Part shown: positions 9,000 to 17,746 of the stretch, in pieces | Layout: every line of letters starts with the position of its first letter | Position numbering within the stretch: the first letter of the stretch is position 1 | Assembly (NCBI GenBank): GCA_963849605.1 | Contig: CAWKHX010000002.1 | Span: 186,001-250,000 of the forward strand | Reading direction: 5' to 3' | DNA: 64,000 nt | Source: DASPHG01 sp963849605 | Lineage (GTDB): Bacteria > Actinomycetota > Thermoleophilia > Solirubrobacterales > Thermoleophilaceae | Position numbers and translations under genes: made by a program | Notes under the pieces: model-generated | Database searches by the model: none | The model's input: the letters and a program-made list of their open reading frames with translations, nothing else | Told to the model about the DNA's origin: nothing

Positions 9000-10322
9000 C
9001 CGCTCACCTGCAGGTAGCCGAGGTGCGACGGATGGTCGTAGAGCACGACGAGGTCCGCCTCGGACGAGGACGACGGCCAGATTCGGACTCCAAGCCTGTG
9101 ACCGGACGCGATCGTCGCGCTGCCGGCCTCGTAGAGCTCGGTCACGAACGCCTTGTTCTCCGCACTGGTCGGCCAGGCGGTGAGGCCCGACAGGGGCAGC
9201 CCCTTCGACGCCAGCAGTGTCGGCGGGTTCGTCGTGAGGTTCGCGATGCTGTTTGGCACGTCGTAGACCGCGATGCAGAGCAGCGCGTCGGCCGTCGCCC
9301 CGTTGAATGTCTGCGTGTCGATGCTGAGGGCGACATCGGAGACCGACATCGAGTCGGCCAGCGGCGGCGTGACCCAGAAGTGGCCCTTCGTGTTGTCCGT
9401 CGTAGTCGGCGTGCCGCCGGTGCAAGTGGTGTCACGGCGGATAACCGCGCCTCCGGGGGTCGTCCCGCCGGTGATCTCGTTGGAGTAGTTGTAAAGCGGC
9501 GGCGTTACCGTCGGCGAGGGCGTCGGATCGATCCCCATCAGGTCCGGGGTCCCGGTAAGCGTCGAGTGCGTCGCGTGGCTGCCCGCGATCTCCTGGCGCG
9601 TGGAGTTGGTCGCCGGCGTGTCGTACAGGTACCAGGTGCTAACGGAGCCGCCCGTTGACTCGGTGCATTCGACGGGCGCGTTGATCGGCCCGCAAGAGGT
9701 GTTCGGGTCCAGCTCTGGGTTCGCGCCCCCGTTTGCCAGGGCCGGATCGCTCATGAGTGTCGAGACCAGGATCGGCTTCTGCGGCCCCATCGCGTTCTCG
9801 ATCGTGATCGCGACGATGATGCGCTTGTAGGCGCTCGTGTCCGCGCCGGAGTCGCAGTCGGCGGCGGTTCCGCTCGCCGATGTCGCGCAGGTGACGTACC
9901 GGTAGATCTGGCCGTGGATGCGGCCGTCGTCCCACGCCTCGGCGGTCGACTCGACCTGTCCGTCGGTCGCGTCGATCACGAGCGGCTCCGCGACGTGGCC
10001 GGCCGGCGCGTTCTCCTTCTGGTCCCAGCGGTACTTCGTGCCGCCGCTCTCCAGGTAGTAGGCGGGATTGTTTTCGTCGCCGGAGCTCGACGGAACGACG
10101 TTGCCGTCGAGGGCGAGCTCGCCGTAGTCGAGCGAGCGCAGCTCCTCCATCTTCTGCTCTGCCACGTGTGCCGCGGCCTCCTTCATCTCGGAGTAGGTGG
10201 TGACGCGGCGCGATACGTCCAGCGTGCCCACGAGCGAGACGATCCCGACGCTCAGTGATCATCACGGCGAGCAGGAGCTCGATCGTGGTGAAGCCGGACT
10301 CCGCCCGCCCCCTAGCCAACAT
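8996..10322 (-). CDS. Prepilin-like protein (PilV/large minor pilin type), one frameshift
   Basis: The N-terminus MLARGRAESGFTTIELLLAVMI is a type IV prepilin leader with the conserved G-F-x-x-x-E cleavage site. The helix should continue SVGIVSLVGTLDVSRRV, but this is in another frame: at 10251-10258 the sequence carries one base too many (or lacks two, GC, before CTGAG). Corrected, the protein is about 441 residues, much longer than a usual pilin, with a Thr/Pro-rich middle and a final beta-sandwich-like part ending DHPSHLGYLQVSG. Its ATG overlaps the previous gene's stop, and its stop overlaps the PilX-like start. As given, only the part after 10231 could be read from an internal start, without the pilin helix. 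Confidence 0.75.
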
Positions 10323-10885
10323 CGGTGTTCCTCAGGTAGAAGCCGTCGTCCAGCACGAGGTTCGCGTGGTAGCCGTCCTGCTCGCGCTCGCCCAGACTGC
10401 GGAACCTGCATGTGGACCTTCACGTAGGTCGGGTTGATCAGGTTCGGCTCGTACGTGAAAACGTCGCCGGCCATGCGGCGTTCGACCACGACCTCGCCCG
10501 GCTCGTCGAGCGGGAGCTCGCTGCCGATCGCCGCCTCCCATCGCCGGCACTGGCGCTCGTCGGGGTTGTCCGGCTGGACGACGCCGCAGTCGTAGAGCAC
10601 ATGGCGGTCGTCGCCGATGTTCACGTAGATCTGGGTCTTGCCGGGCGTCCACACCTTGTTGGCCTCGCGCAGCTCGCGGGTCATGAAGTGGACGCCGACC
10701 TGCGCCTCGCGGATCGTGTCCGCCCGCTCCTGGTCGCGCGGCACCGTCTTGATGGCCGAGTCGAGCAGGCCGAGGATCGCGATCAAGACGACCGTCATCA
10801 CCAGCATCCCGACCAGCAGCTCCGCCAGGGTCATGCCCTTCTCGGATCGCAGGCGCGCACGAGTAAGGCGCATGTTTCGTCGCAC
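10312..10885 (-). CDS. Prepilin-like protein (PilW/GspJ type), one frameshift
   Basis: GTG at 10885 or ATG at 10873 begins a protein with the prepilin signal SEKGMTLAELLVGMLVM, again with Glu at position +5, and a long hydrophobic helix. The globular part includes REAQVGVHFMTRELREANK, typical of PilW/GspJ pseudopilins. The frame breaks near 10400-10404 (one extra T in GTTCCGC); the next frame reads SLGEREQDGYHANLVLDDGFYLRN and stops at 10312, overlapping the next gene's ATG. Corrected length is about 190 residues. The gene is first of three minor-pilin-like genes after the major pilin terminator. Confidence 0.78.
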
Positions 10886-10944
10886 GCTTGTCCGATCGGC
10901 GATTCCCGCGCTCAGGGTGAGAATGTCCAGGCGAACCTGGACGC

Positions 10945-10973
10945 AAAAAAAGGGCGGGCCCGAAGGCCCGCCC
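10945..10973 (-). terminator. Intrinsic terminator after the major pilin gene
   Basis: On the minus strand a perfect 9-base-pair stem GGGCGGGCC/GGCCCGCCC with a TTCG tetraloop (10952-10973) is followed directly by seven T (10951-10945). It lies 25 bases after the pilin stop and before the minor pilin genes, so most transcripts would stop after pilA, giving more pilin than minor pilin. Confidence 0.92.
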
Positions 10974-10997
10974 TCTCAAACGGCTAGAGCAGCCGAT

Positions 10998-11447
10998 TTA
11001 CCAACCGTTGCCGTCTACTACGGCGCGGCAGCCGCCCTCACCTGCGGTGGTGCAGGTGCGGTTCGACGTACCGTCGGGGTGCTCGGTGATCGTGAACACG
11101 TTCCCGCTGTCAGACGTCGCCGTCACGGCGAAGTTCTCGCCGGCCGGGATCGTGATCGCGACAGGATCACCGTCAACACCAATACCAGCCTGCGAACCGG
11201 CGGCCTCGAGATCTGCACCGCTGTCGCAGTCGGCGTAATCCTGCGTGTCGGCGTAGCACGACTTGACCGCAGACACGACGTTACGCGCGTTCGACTTGGC
11301 ATCAGCGTCCTGGCCCTTCGCCTGCTGGCCAAGGAAGGCCGGCAGTGCGATGGCGGCGAGGATGCCGATGATCAGAATGACAACAAGGAGCTCGATAAGG
11401 GTGAAGCCCTTCTCGCTCTCCATACGCTCGCGGAGCTTCCGCAGCAT
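10998..11447 (-). CDS. pilA: Type IV major pilin
   Basis: The 149-residue prepilin starts with a 14-residue leader and the canonical EKGFTLIELLVVILIIGILAA helix start (cleavage after Gly, Glu at +5). The small globular domain has cysteines at CYADTQDYADC and near the C-terminus (RTCTTAGEGGC), likely two disulfides. It is the only pilin of ordinary size and has its own terminator, so it is the likely major subunit. AAGGAGGAG lies six bases before ATG. Its leader carries a c-di-GMP riboswitch, so pilin output probably follows c-di-GMP level. Confidence 0.95.
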   Translation of the reverse strand: MLRKLRERMESEKGFTLIELLVVILIIGILAAIALPAFLGQQAKGQDADAKSNARNVVSAVKSCYADTQDYADCDSGADLEAAGSQAGIGVDGDPVAITIPAGENFAVTATSDSGNVFTITEHPDGTSNRTCTTAGEGGCRAVVDGNGW

Positions 11448-11451
11448 GTGA

Positions 11452-11469
11452 ACTCCTCCTTAGTGGAGT
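11452..11469 (-). promoter_or_regulatory. Strong ribosome binding site of pilA, able to pair with an upstream ACTCC
   Basis: The minus strand reads ACTCCACTAAGGAGGAGT just before the pilin ATG. ACTCC (11469-11465) can pair with GGAGT (11456-11452), covering part of the AAGGAGGAG site. This may be the switching part of the riboswitch, acting on translation. The pairing is short (5 bp), so the idea is tentative. Confidence 0.5.
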
Positions 11470-11530
11470 ACTGGATTGACCTTGAAAGCCAGTCCGCCGC
11501 GGGTCCAAGCCGCCTCGTGGAAGTCGAGTT

Positions 11531-11615
11531 CCTGGTGGTAGCCCGGCCTACTCCTGGTGGGGGAGGAGCACCGTGACTTTGCGTCCCCGCCTCACGACGG
11601 GTTTGCCCTTATCAC
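11531..11615 (-). promoter_or_regulatory. c-di-GMP-I (GEMM) riboswitch upstream of pilA
   Basis: The minus strand contains the GEMM hallmarks in order: GATAAGGGCAAACC, a GC-rich hairpin P2 with loop TCGTGAG between CCCG and CGGG-type arms, GACGCAAAGTCACGG, a second hairpin (CTCC...GGAG), and GCCGGGCTACC. These match the conserved ligand pocket and tetraloop-receptor of the class I c-di-GMP riboswitch family. It ends about 84 bases before the pilA ATG; no poly-T terminator lies between, so control of translation is more likely. A cGAMP-preferring GEMM-Ib variant cannot be excluded by eye. A possible -10 box GATAAT lies at 11642-11637. Confidence 0.9.
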
Positions 11616-11706
11616 CGTGGCACTCTGGCTGTGGGGATTATCGGTACGTGCAGGGCATTAACTTGATCGGACGTGTGTCCATGAATCGGTAGGCAAGATT
11701 CAAGTT

Positions 11707-12180
11707 GTGCAAATCCGACGCGTCCTGCTCCTGTTCGCCCTCGTACTTGGCCTCTCGGCGGTCGTCGCGTCGCTCGCGCCGCCCCCGGAGGAGGCCGACA
11801 AGGAGAAGCGGGGCACGGATACCACCGTCGCCGCATCGCCTCCGTCTGAGGGCCCGGCGATGCGGAGGATGCCCCTTCGGATCGCCGTTCGCGGCGCGAA
11901 GGCCCCACGCGTGACGCGGCGCGTGCGGGAGGGATCGAGCTTCGCGCTCGAGGTCCCCGTGCGCGAGCCCGGGAACGTCGTCCTGGACGGGCTCGGCCTG
12001 AGCCAGACGGCCGACCAGCACACGCCGGCGCAGTTCTACGTCCTCGCAAGCCCCCCGGGGCGCTACGCCGTCGCCTTCGTGCCCGTGCTGGGCGACCGGC
12101 GCGTGATCGGGCATCTGGCGTTCGTGGAGCCCGAGACCGTTACGCGGCGACCGCGCGACCGCCGACGATCCGCCAGGTGA
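11707..12180 (+). CDS. Hypothetical membrane-anchored or secreted protein
   Basis: I do not recognise the family. The 157-residue product from GTG at 11707 has a basic start and a hydrophobic stretch (about 5-23, RRVLLLFALVLGLSAVVASL) that may be a signal peptide or anchor, an acidic/Lys linker, then a beta-rich domain of about 100 residues (FALEVPVREPGNVVLDGLG; PAQFYVLASPPGRYAVAF) that resembles a small immunoglobulin-like or cupredoxin-like fold. It is divergent from pilA, with about 260 bases between, and its end overlaps the GGDEF/HD-GYP gene by 41 bases on the other strand. Confidence 0.65.
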   Translation: MQIRRVLLLFALVLGLSAVVASLAPPPEEADKEKRGTDTTVAASPPSEGPAMRRMPLRIAVRGAKAPRVTRRVREGSSFALEVPVREPGNVVLDGLGLSQTADQHTPAQFYVLASPPGRYAVAFVPVLGDRRVIGHLAFVEPETVTRRPRDRRRSAR

Positions 12181-13780
12181 AGTCCTGGTTCGGCTCGTGG
12201 GCCTTCAGGAAGGCCGCCACGACGCGCGGGTCGAACTGGGTGCCGGAGCCGCGGCGAAGCTCCGCTCGAGCCGCGGTGTGCCCGATGCTCGACCGGTACA
12301 CGCGGTCGGTGGTCATCGCCTCGTATGAGTCCGCAACGGCCACGATGCGCGCCTCGAGCGGGATCTGGTCGCCCGTGAGCCCGAACGGATAGCCCTTGCC
12401 GTCGGCGCGCTCGTGGTGCGCGAGGACCCAGTCAGCGATGTCCCACAGCTCCGCGCGCTCGAGCATCCGCGCGCCGAACTCCGGGTGCTTCTGCATCTCC
12501 GCCCACTCGGCGGCCGTGAGCGGGCCCGCCTTGTTGACGATCGAGTCCGCGACGCTGATCTTGCCGATGTCGTGCAGAACCCCCGCCAGTTGCACGCGCT
12601 CGATGAGCTCCTTGGAGAGCCCCAGCTCGACCGCGATCAGCTTCGTGTAGCGACCCACCATCTGCGAGTGCTCCGCGGTGTCCATCGAGCTCGCCAATCC
12701 GACGAGGCTCGCGACGCGCCGGTCGGCGGTGCTCTCCGTGCGGTGGCTGTCGCCCTGAAGGATCTCGGCCGTCTCGGCGCTGAAGATCACGGAGCAGTCA
12801 CGGCCGAACTCCTTGGCCGTGTACAGCGCCTGGTCCGCCGCCTTCAGCAGCGCGGCCGTCGTGGCGCCGTGCGTGGGATATGACGCGACACCGAACGAGA
12901 TCGTGAGCGGAAAGAGGTCGGCCTCGAAGTTCTGGCGGATCTTCGCCCGCAGGCGCTCGGCCAGCACGTAGCCCTCGTGCTCGTCGGTCTCCGGCAGGAT
13001 CAGCGCGAACTCCTCGCCGCCCATGCGTCCCACACGGTCGATCCGCCGGATCCCGGCCGTCAGCGCCTCACCGAGCAGCTCGAGCGCGCGGTCGCCGGCG
13101 GGATGTCCGAGCCGGTCGTTCAGCATCTTGAAGCGGTCGAGGTCGCCCACCAGAAGCGTCAGCGGCGAGTCGAGCCGGCGTGCGCGCTCGACCTCGAGCT
13201 CGAACGCCTCTTCGAAGCCGCGGCGGTTCAGCAGGCCGGTCAGCGGGTCGGTCTTCACCGCGTTGGTGAGCCGGTCGATCAGCCCGTCGAGCCGCTCCTT
13301 GAGCAGACCGAAGAGGCCGGTCGCCACGACGAGCGTCCCGAACGCGATCGTCCACTGTGCCGCCGAGTCCTCGACCGCGATGGCGAACTCGCCGATCGAA
13401 TGGTCGTTCCAATGGTGGGCGACCAGGACCGCCGCGTAGCAGAAGCCCATGAACAGGACGTGCCGCGCCGCGTCAGTGGCCGTGAAGAAATAGAGCGCGT
13501 AGAGGGCCGCCCAGACGTAGAAGAACGAGTACGGGCTGGCGCTCTTGCCGCTGTAGAAGATCATCCCGCTGACGATCAGCGTGAAACCGAACAGGAAGGC
13601 CTTGAAGCCCCAATCCGGGATCCGGTCGTAACCGCCGATCAGGAGCGCGACCATCGCGTACGAGGCCCCGACCATCGCCACCATCGCGTGCGTGTTCACC
13701 TGGCCCGAGACCGGCAGGAACAGCCAGATCAGGGCGAGCGTCGCACCGGACCCGAAGAGGTAGGCGCCGGAACGGGCCAT
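12140..13780 (-). CDS. Membrane GGDEF plus HD-GYP protein (c-di-GMP synthesis and breakdown)
   Basis: Several membrane helices (about residues 5-180) are followed by a GGDEF domain and an HD-GYP domain. The GGDEF active site is GGEEF with an upstream RRID inhibitory site five residues before it, so it should be an active, feedback-inhibited diguanylate cyclase. The HD-GYP part keeps VLHDIGK, KHPEFG, HHERADGKGYP and VADSYEAMT, so it should be an active phosphodiesterase. I chose ATG at 13780 (MARSGAYLFG) because the membrane domain begins there; an open frame extends to 13918. It is divergent from a second protein of the same architecture and 0.7 kb from the pilA riboswitch. Confidence 0.9.
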   Translation of the reverse strand: MARSGAYLFGSGATLALIWLFLPVSGQVNTHAMVAMVGASYAMVALLIGGYDRIPDWGFKAFLFGFTLIVSGMIFYSGKSASPYSFFYVWAALYALYFFTATDAARHVLFMGFCYAAVLVAHHWNDHSIGEFAIAVEDSAAQWTIAFGTLVVATGLFGLLKERLDGLIDRLTNAVKTDPLTGLLNRRGFEEAFELEVERARRLDSPLTLLVGDLDRFKMLNDRLGHPAGDRALELLGEALTAGIRRIDRVGRMGGEEFALILPETDEHEGYVLAERLRAKIRQNFEADLFPLTISFGVASYPTHGATTAALLKAADQALYTAKEFGRDCSVIFSAETAEILQGDSHRTESTADRRVASLVGLASSMDTAEHSQMVGRYTKLIAVELGLSKELIERVQLAGVLHDIGKISVADSIVNKAGPLTAAEWAEMQKHPEFGARMLERAELWDIADWVLAHHERADGKGYPFGLTGDQIPLEARIVAVADSYEAMTTDRVYRSSIGHTAARAELRRGSGTQFDPRVVAAFLKAHEPNQDFTWRIVGGRAVAA

Positions 13781-14019
13781 CGTCGCAGGGTCCGACACGC
13801 TGGCGACGATGCCGTGTGGGTTCTGCCATCGAAGGCGCGCCACACAGGTACGCCAGACCTTGGCAACTCTCGCCATGCAAGCGCTGTCGGGCGGCGCACG
13901 CGCGGACTTGTGCCTCACGCCGCGCGGGCGGACGGATGGACTACCACCCTCGCCGCGCCGTCCAGAGGGACGCCGATCCGCTAAACGGCGGCCGGGGGTC
14001 GGGCCGATAGAGACGAACC

Positions 14020-15645
14020 GTGCGAGACCTCGGCTTCGAGATCATCGACTTCTCAGAGGTGAAGTTCCGCCTCCGCATCGCGGGCGTGCGGATCTGGCTC
14101 ACCTACCTGATCGCTGCCGTCTTCGGTGCCTACGCGCTCGGTAGCTGGGACGGCACCGAGCGGCTCGCGCTCGTCGCGCTCGCCGCCGGCTACCTCGCCT
14201 GGGGCATGCTCGTACGCCTGCTGCCGCTCGAGAAGATCGTCCACAGCCGCAGGCACGACGTCTTCTTCCTCGCATGGAGCATCGCCGAGGTCGGCACCAT
14301 CGTCGGCGCCATGGCGATCGACGGCGGGTCGGACAGCCCGCTCGCAGCACTCCTCTTCATCCCGCTCGTGGTCGTCGCGCTGACGTACCCGCCGATGATG
14401 GTGCTCTCGGTCGGCACGCTCGAGCTGCTCGCCTACCTGATGCTCGCCGTCAACGTCGGCGGCCGCGACGACCTGTCGCTCTCGCTCTTCGCCGTCAGCC
14501 TCGGCATCACCGCGCTCGTGTGTGCCTGGCAGACGCGCATCCGCGACGCCCAGCGCGACGAGCTGAACCGGATCTCGCGCGCCGACCCGCTGACCGGCTG
14601 CCTGAACCGGCGCGGCTTCCTCGAGCGCCTCGAGGCCGAGGTCGACGAGGCCGGCCGCACAGGTCGCGCGTTCGCCCTGATCTCACTCGACCTCGACCGC
14701 TTCAAGTCCGTCAACGACAGCAAGGGCCACGCAGCCGGCGACGAGCTGCTGCGCTGGACCGTCGAGAAGCTGAACGAGAACCTGCGCCCGATGGACTCCG
14801 TCGGCCGCCTCGGTGGCGACGAGTTCGCGCTGCTCGTGCCGGGCGCGGCGCGGCCCGAGGCCCTGACCCTGGTCGGCCGCCTCAACAGCGTCCTCTCGAA
14901 CCGCGCGCCCAGCTCGCTCGGCATCGCCTGCTACCCGACCGACGGCACCGACAGCGACGAGCTCCAGCGGCACGCCGACGCCGAGCTGTACGCAGCCAAG
15001 GACGGCCGCAAGGTCCAGAGCGCCCCCAGCCAGCGCGAGCTGAGCTGGGCGACGGCGCTCGCACAGGCGGTCGACACGCGCATCGCCGTCCCCGACGAGC
15101 ACTCGACCGCCGTCGCCCGCTACGCGGCCGGGATGGCCGAGGAGATGGGCTGGCAGGGCACCGAGCTCGCGCTGCTCCGCATGGCCGCCATGCTGCACGA
15201 CGTCGGCAAGGTCGGCATCCCGGACTCGATCCTGCGCAAGGCCGGGACGCTCACCGAGGAGGAGTTCGACCAGATGCGCCTCGCCCCCGTCGCCGGCGCC
15301 GAGCTGGTGGGCCGCGTCGAGGGTCTCGGGCCGATCGTGCCGTGGATCTACCACGCGCACGAGCACATGGACGGCTCCGGCTATCCCGAGGGCCTGCGCG
15401 GGGACGTGATCCCGCTGGCCTCGCGGATCATCGCGGTGGCCGACGCGTTCGACGCGATGACGAGCAACCGCCCCTACCGGGCCGCGCTCTCGCGCGAGGA
15501 CGCGATCAGCGAGCTGCACCGCTGCTCCGGCAGCCAGTTCGACCCGCAGTGCGTGGACGCGCTCGAGCGCTCGGTCGACGTGATCGAGGGCGAGCTCGCC
15601 GCCGAGGCGCTCGAGTCGAGCGCCGCCGAGTCGCGCTGGGGTTGA
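14020..15645 (+). CDS. Membrane GGDEF plus degenerate HD-GYP protein
   Basis: The 541-residue protein (GTG start) has six or so membrane helices to about residue 175, then GGDEF (motif GGDEF, with RPMD as I-site) and an HD-GYP-like domain. The HD pair is kept in MLHDVGK, but the usual K-x-H-P is RLAPVAG and the usual HHE is AHE before HMDGSGYP, so two metal ligands seem lost. It is therefore probably a diguanylate cyclase whose HD-GYP part is weak or regulatory. It stands head to head with a related gene whose HD-GYP motifs are complete. Confidence 0.88.
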   Translation: MRDLGFEIIDFSEVKFRLRIAGVRIWLTYLIAAVFGAYALGSWDGTERLALVALAAGYLAWGMLVRLLPLEKIVHSRRHDVFFLAWSIAEVGTIVGAMAIDGGSDSPLAALLFIPLVVVALTYPPMMVLSVGTLELLAYLMLAVNVGGRDDLSLSLFAVSLGITALVCAWQTRIRDAQRDELNRISRADPLTGCLNRRGFLERLEAEVDEAGRTGRAFALISLDLDRFKSVNDSKGHAAGDELLRWTVEKLNENLRPMDSVGRLGGDEFALLVPGAARPEALTLVGRLNSVLSNRAPSSLGIACYPTDGTDSDELQRHADAELYAAKDGRKVQSAPSQRELSWATALAQAVDTRIAVPDEHSTAVARYAAGMAEEMGWQGTELALLRMAAMLHDVGKVGIPDSILRKAGTLTEEEFDQMRLAPVAGAELVGRVEGLGPIVPWIYHAHEHMDGSGYPEGLRGDVIPLASRIIAVADAFDAMTSNRPYRAALSREDAISELHRCSGSQFDPQCVDALERSVDVIEGELAAEALESSAAESRWG

Positions 15646-15896
15646 CCCCGGCCGCTATCCCCGCCGCGAACGACGGCGCTGGGTAGGGGGCCGACCGGAG
15701 CGGCTGCGGTAACTGGTGATCGCAGGACGACCACAAACGACCACAGTGGCGGCGGCCAACTCGTTTGGCTAGCGGTGGCCAAAACTCGCCACGCGAGTGC
15801 GTGCGCGACTTCGTCCATATCCGGCGCGGATGCTCGCGCGGTAATGCACGTGCCGCCCCGGGCCGCCCCCTACCCAGCCACACCTGCGCTCGCGCC

Positions 15897-16529
15897 CTAC
15901 GGCTCGATGAGCCCGCGGCGGATCGCGTAGCGCACCAGCTCCACGCGGTCCCTCATCCCGAGCTTGGAGAGGACGTTGCCGCGGTGCGACTCGACCGTCT
16001 TCTCGGACACGCTCAGGATCTGGGCGATCTGCTTGTTGGTGTGCGCCTCGGCGATCAGCTTCACGACCTCGAGCTCGCGCTGGGTGAGCTCGCCGGAGCC
16101 CGAGTCGTCCGCCTGGAGCCAGTTGCGCAGGAGCTCCTCCTCGGCGACTGGCGACATGAACGGCTCGCCCCGTATCGCGGCGTGGATGGCGTCGACGAGC
16201 TGCGTGTCGGCTGAGCGCTTGAGCACGTAGCCGGCGGCGCCGGCCTTGAGGGCCTCGTAGAAGTAGCGCTGGTCGTCGTGCATCGAGAGCAACACGACGG
16301 CCGTGTCGGGCAGGTGCTGCTTGATCTCGTGGGTGGCCTGGATCCCGGTCATGCGCGGCATCGAGACGTCGAGCACGGCGACGTCCGGCTTGTGCTTGAT
16401 GGCCGCCTCGACGGCGTCCACGCCGTCCTCGGCCTCGGCGACGACGGTGATCCCTTCCTGCTGGTCCAGCAGCATCCGCACTCCGGACCGGACGATGCCG
16501 TGGTCGTCGGCGAGAAGCGCGTGGATCAT
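15897..16529 (-). CDS. NarL/LuxR-type response regulator
   Basis: A receiver domain (Asp8-Asp9, phospho-acceptor Asp54 in VAVLDVSMPRM, Lys104 in GYVLK) is joined to a LuxR-type helix-turn-helix (about 145-205, LTQRELEVVKLIAEAHTNKQ). Length 210 is standard. Its ATG overlaps the kinase stop by one base (TGATG), so the kinase upstream is its partner. Targets are unknown; no clear binding-site repeat was seen. Confidence 0.95.
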   Translation of the reverse strand: MIHALLADDHGIVRSGVRMLLDQQEGITVVAEAEDGVDAVEAAIKHKPDVAVLDVSMPRMTGIQATHEIKQHLPDTAVVLLSMHDDQRYFYEALKAGAAGYVLKRSADTQLVDAIHAAIRGEPFMSPVAEEELLRNWLQADDSGSGELTQRELEVVKLIAEAHTNKQIAQILSVSEKTVESHRGNVLSKLGMRDRVELVRYAIRRGLIEP

Positions 16530-17491
16530 CAGGCGGGGACCCGCAGACGGAGCGTCGTGCCGCGCCCCGGCGCGGCGTCGACCTCGAAACGGCCCTCGAC
16601 GAGTCGCGCACGCTCCGCCATGCCATCGAGCCCGAGACCGCGCAGCTCGTGGCCGACGTCGAACCCGACGCCGTCGTCGGCCACCTCGAGGTCGACGTGC
16701 CCGTCGACCCGCGCTATCTCGACCGCTACGTTGCTGGCCCCCGCGTGGCGGGCGATGTTGTTCAGCGCCTCCTGCGTGACGCGATAGAGGACGAGCTGCT
16801 GGTCGCTCCCTAGGTCGTCCAGGTCGCCGTCCGTCGAAAGCCGCGTCGCGATCCCGTACTGGGCCTTGAACCGTCGCAGCTGCTCCTCGATCGCCGGGAC
16901 GAACCCGTGGTCGTCGAGGGCAGTGGGACGGAGCTGGCGCGCCAGCTGGAGCAGCTCCCCCATCGCCTGGTTCGCGAGCCCCTTCGTCTCTGCGAGCTCG
17001 GCCCGCAGGCGCGGCGGGGCGACATGCGTGAGCGCCTCGAGCCGCAGCAGGATCGCGGTGAGCGCCTGGTTCACCTCGTCGTGGAGGTCGCGCGCGACGC
17101 GCTTGCGCTCCTCCTCCTGGGCGCGCAGCTGCAGCCGGCCCGCGCGCCGCCGCTCAGCCTCGATGCGCTCGAGCAGCTTGGCGAAGGCGGCGGCGAGCCG
17201 CTCGACCTCCTCCACCGGGTCCTCCGGCGCCTTCAAGGACGCCGGGTTGCTCGGGTCGATCGCCTCGATCTCGCGGATCAGCTGGTCGAGCGGGCTCAGG
17301 CGCCGCTGGAGCATGAGGATGTTCAGGAGCAGCGCGAGGATGCCCGTCATCGCCAGCAGGGCGAACTGGAGCCGCTGGTCGTGCAGCTTCAGGTCAAGGC
17401 TCGACGCAGCGCTCGCGGCGAACAGCGCCGCGACCACGAGCAGCAGGTTCGCGGCCAGGATCTGGCCGCTGAGGGACTCCCGTCGTTTCAT
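16529..17491 (-). CDS. Sensor histidine kinase, HisKA_3 (NarX/LiaS-like) type
   Basis: The protein has two membrane helices (about 10-30 and 42-60) with a very short outside loop, a HAMP-like linker, a HisKA_3 dimerisation domain with the H-box RKRVARDLHDEVNQAL, and an ATPase domain with RVTQEALNNIARHA (N box) and DDGVGFD. The short loop means it may sense the membrane rather than a solute, as LiaS does. ATG at 17491 is preferred (GAAAGAAG just before it); the frame is open to a GTG at 17554 without ribosome site. It forms an operon with the response regulator. Confidence 0.92.
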   Translation of the reverse strand: MKRRESLSGQILAANLLLVVAALFAASAASSLDLKLHDQRLQFALLAMTGILALLLNILMLQRRLSPLDQLIREIEAIDPSNPASLKAPEDPVEEVERLAAAFAKLLERIEAERRRAGRLQLRAQEEERKRVARDLHDEVNQALTAILLRLEALTHVAPPRLRAELAETKGLANQAMGELLQLARQLRPTALDDHGFVPAIEEQLRRFKAQYGIATRLSTDGDLDDLGSDQQLVLYRVTQEALNNIARHAGASNVAVEIARVDGHVDLEVADDGVGFDVGHELRGLGLDGMAERARLVEGRFEVDAAPGRGTTLRLRVPA

Positions 17492-17689
17492 CTTCTTTCG
17501 CAAGTTTTGCGCACTCTCCGGCGTGAAAAATGGCTTCAGATCCCATATCGGCACGATCAGCGCAGACCGACATCACCAAATGGGGTGGCGACCCCATACC
17601 ACCGGGGACCAGAAGCGTCGATCATGTGAACAGACTTTGGGACGAGGGTCGAGTCTCGCCCCGGGGCTAAACAGCATGAGGACCTTGAA

Positions 17690-17718
17690 GTGAGGGGCGC
17701 CACACAGGCGCCCCTCAC
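17690..17718. promoter_or_regulatory. Perfect 12-bp hairpin between divergent genes
   Basis: GTGAGGGGCGCC and GGCGCCCCTCAC flank a five-base loop ACACA. No T run follows on either strand. It sits 29 bases before the probable start of the hemolysin III gene and 200 bases upstream of the kinase gene. It may be a terminator of an unseen transcript or an operator. The rest of 17492-17746 shows small GC palindromes but no gene I can support. Confidence 0.6.
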
Positions 17719-17746
17719 TCGTTCCGGCGTGGTTATCTTCGCCGGC

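Noticed and set aside
13023..13984. Plus-strand open frame opposite the GGDEF/HD-GYP gene
   Set aside because: Only low-complexity Arg/Asp/Gln sequence and no family motif, while the minus strand has complete GGDEF and HD-GYP motifs.
15646..15896. Operator or small RNA in the gap with repeated ACGACCACA
   Set aside because: Two direct copies of ACGACCACA are present but no palindrome, terminator or open frame supports a function.
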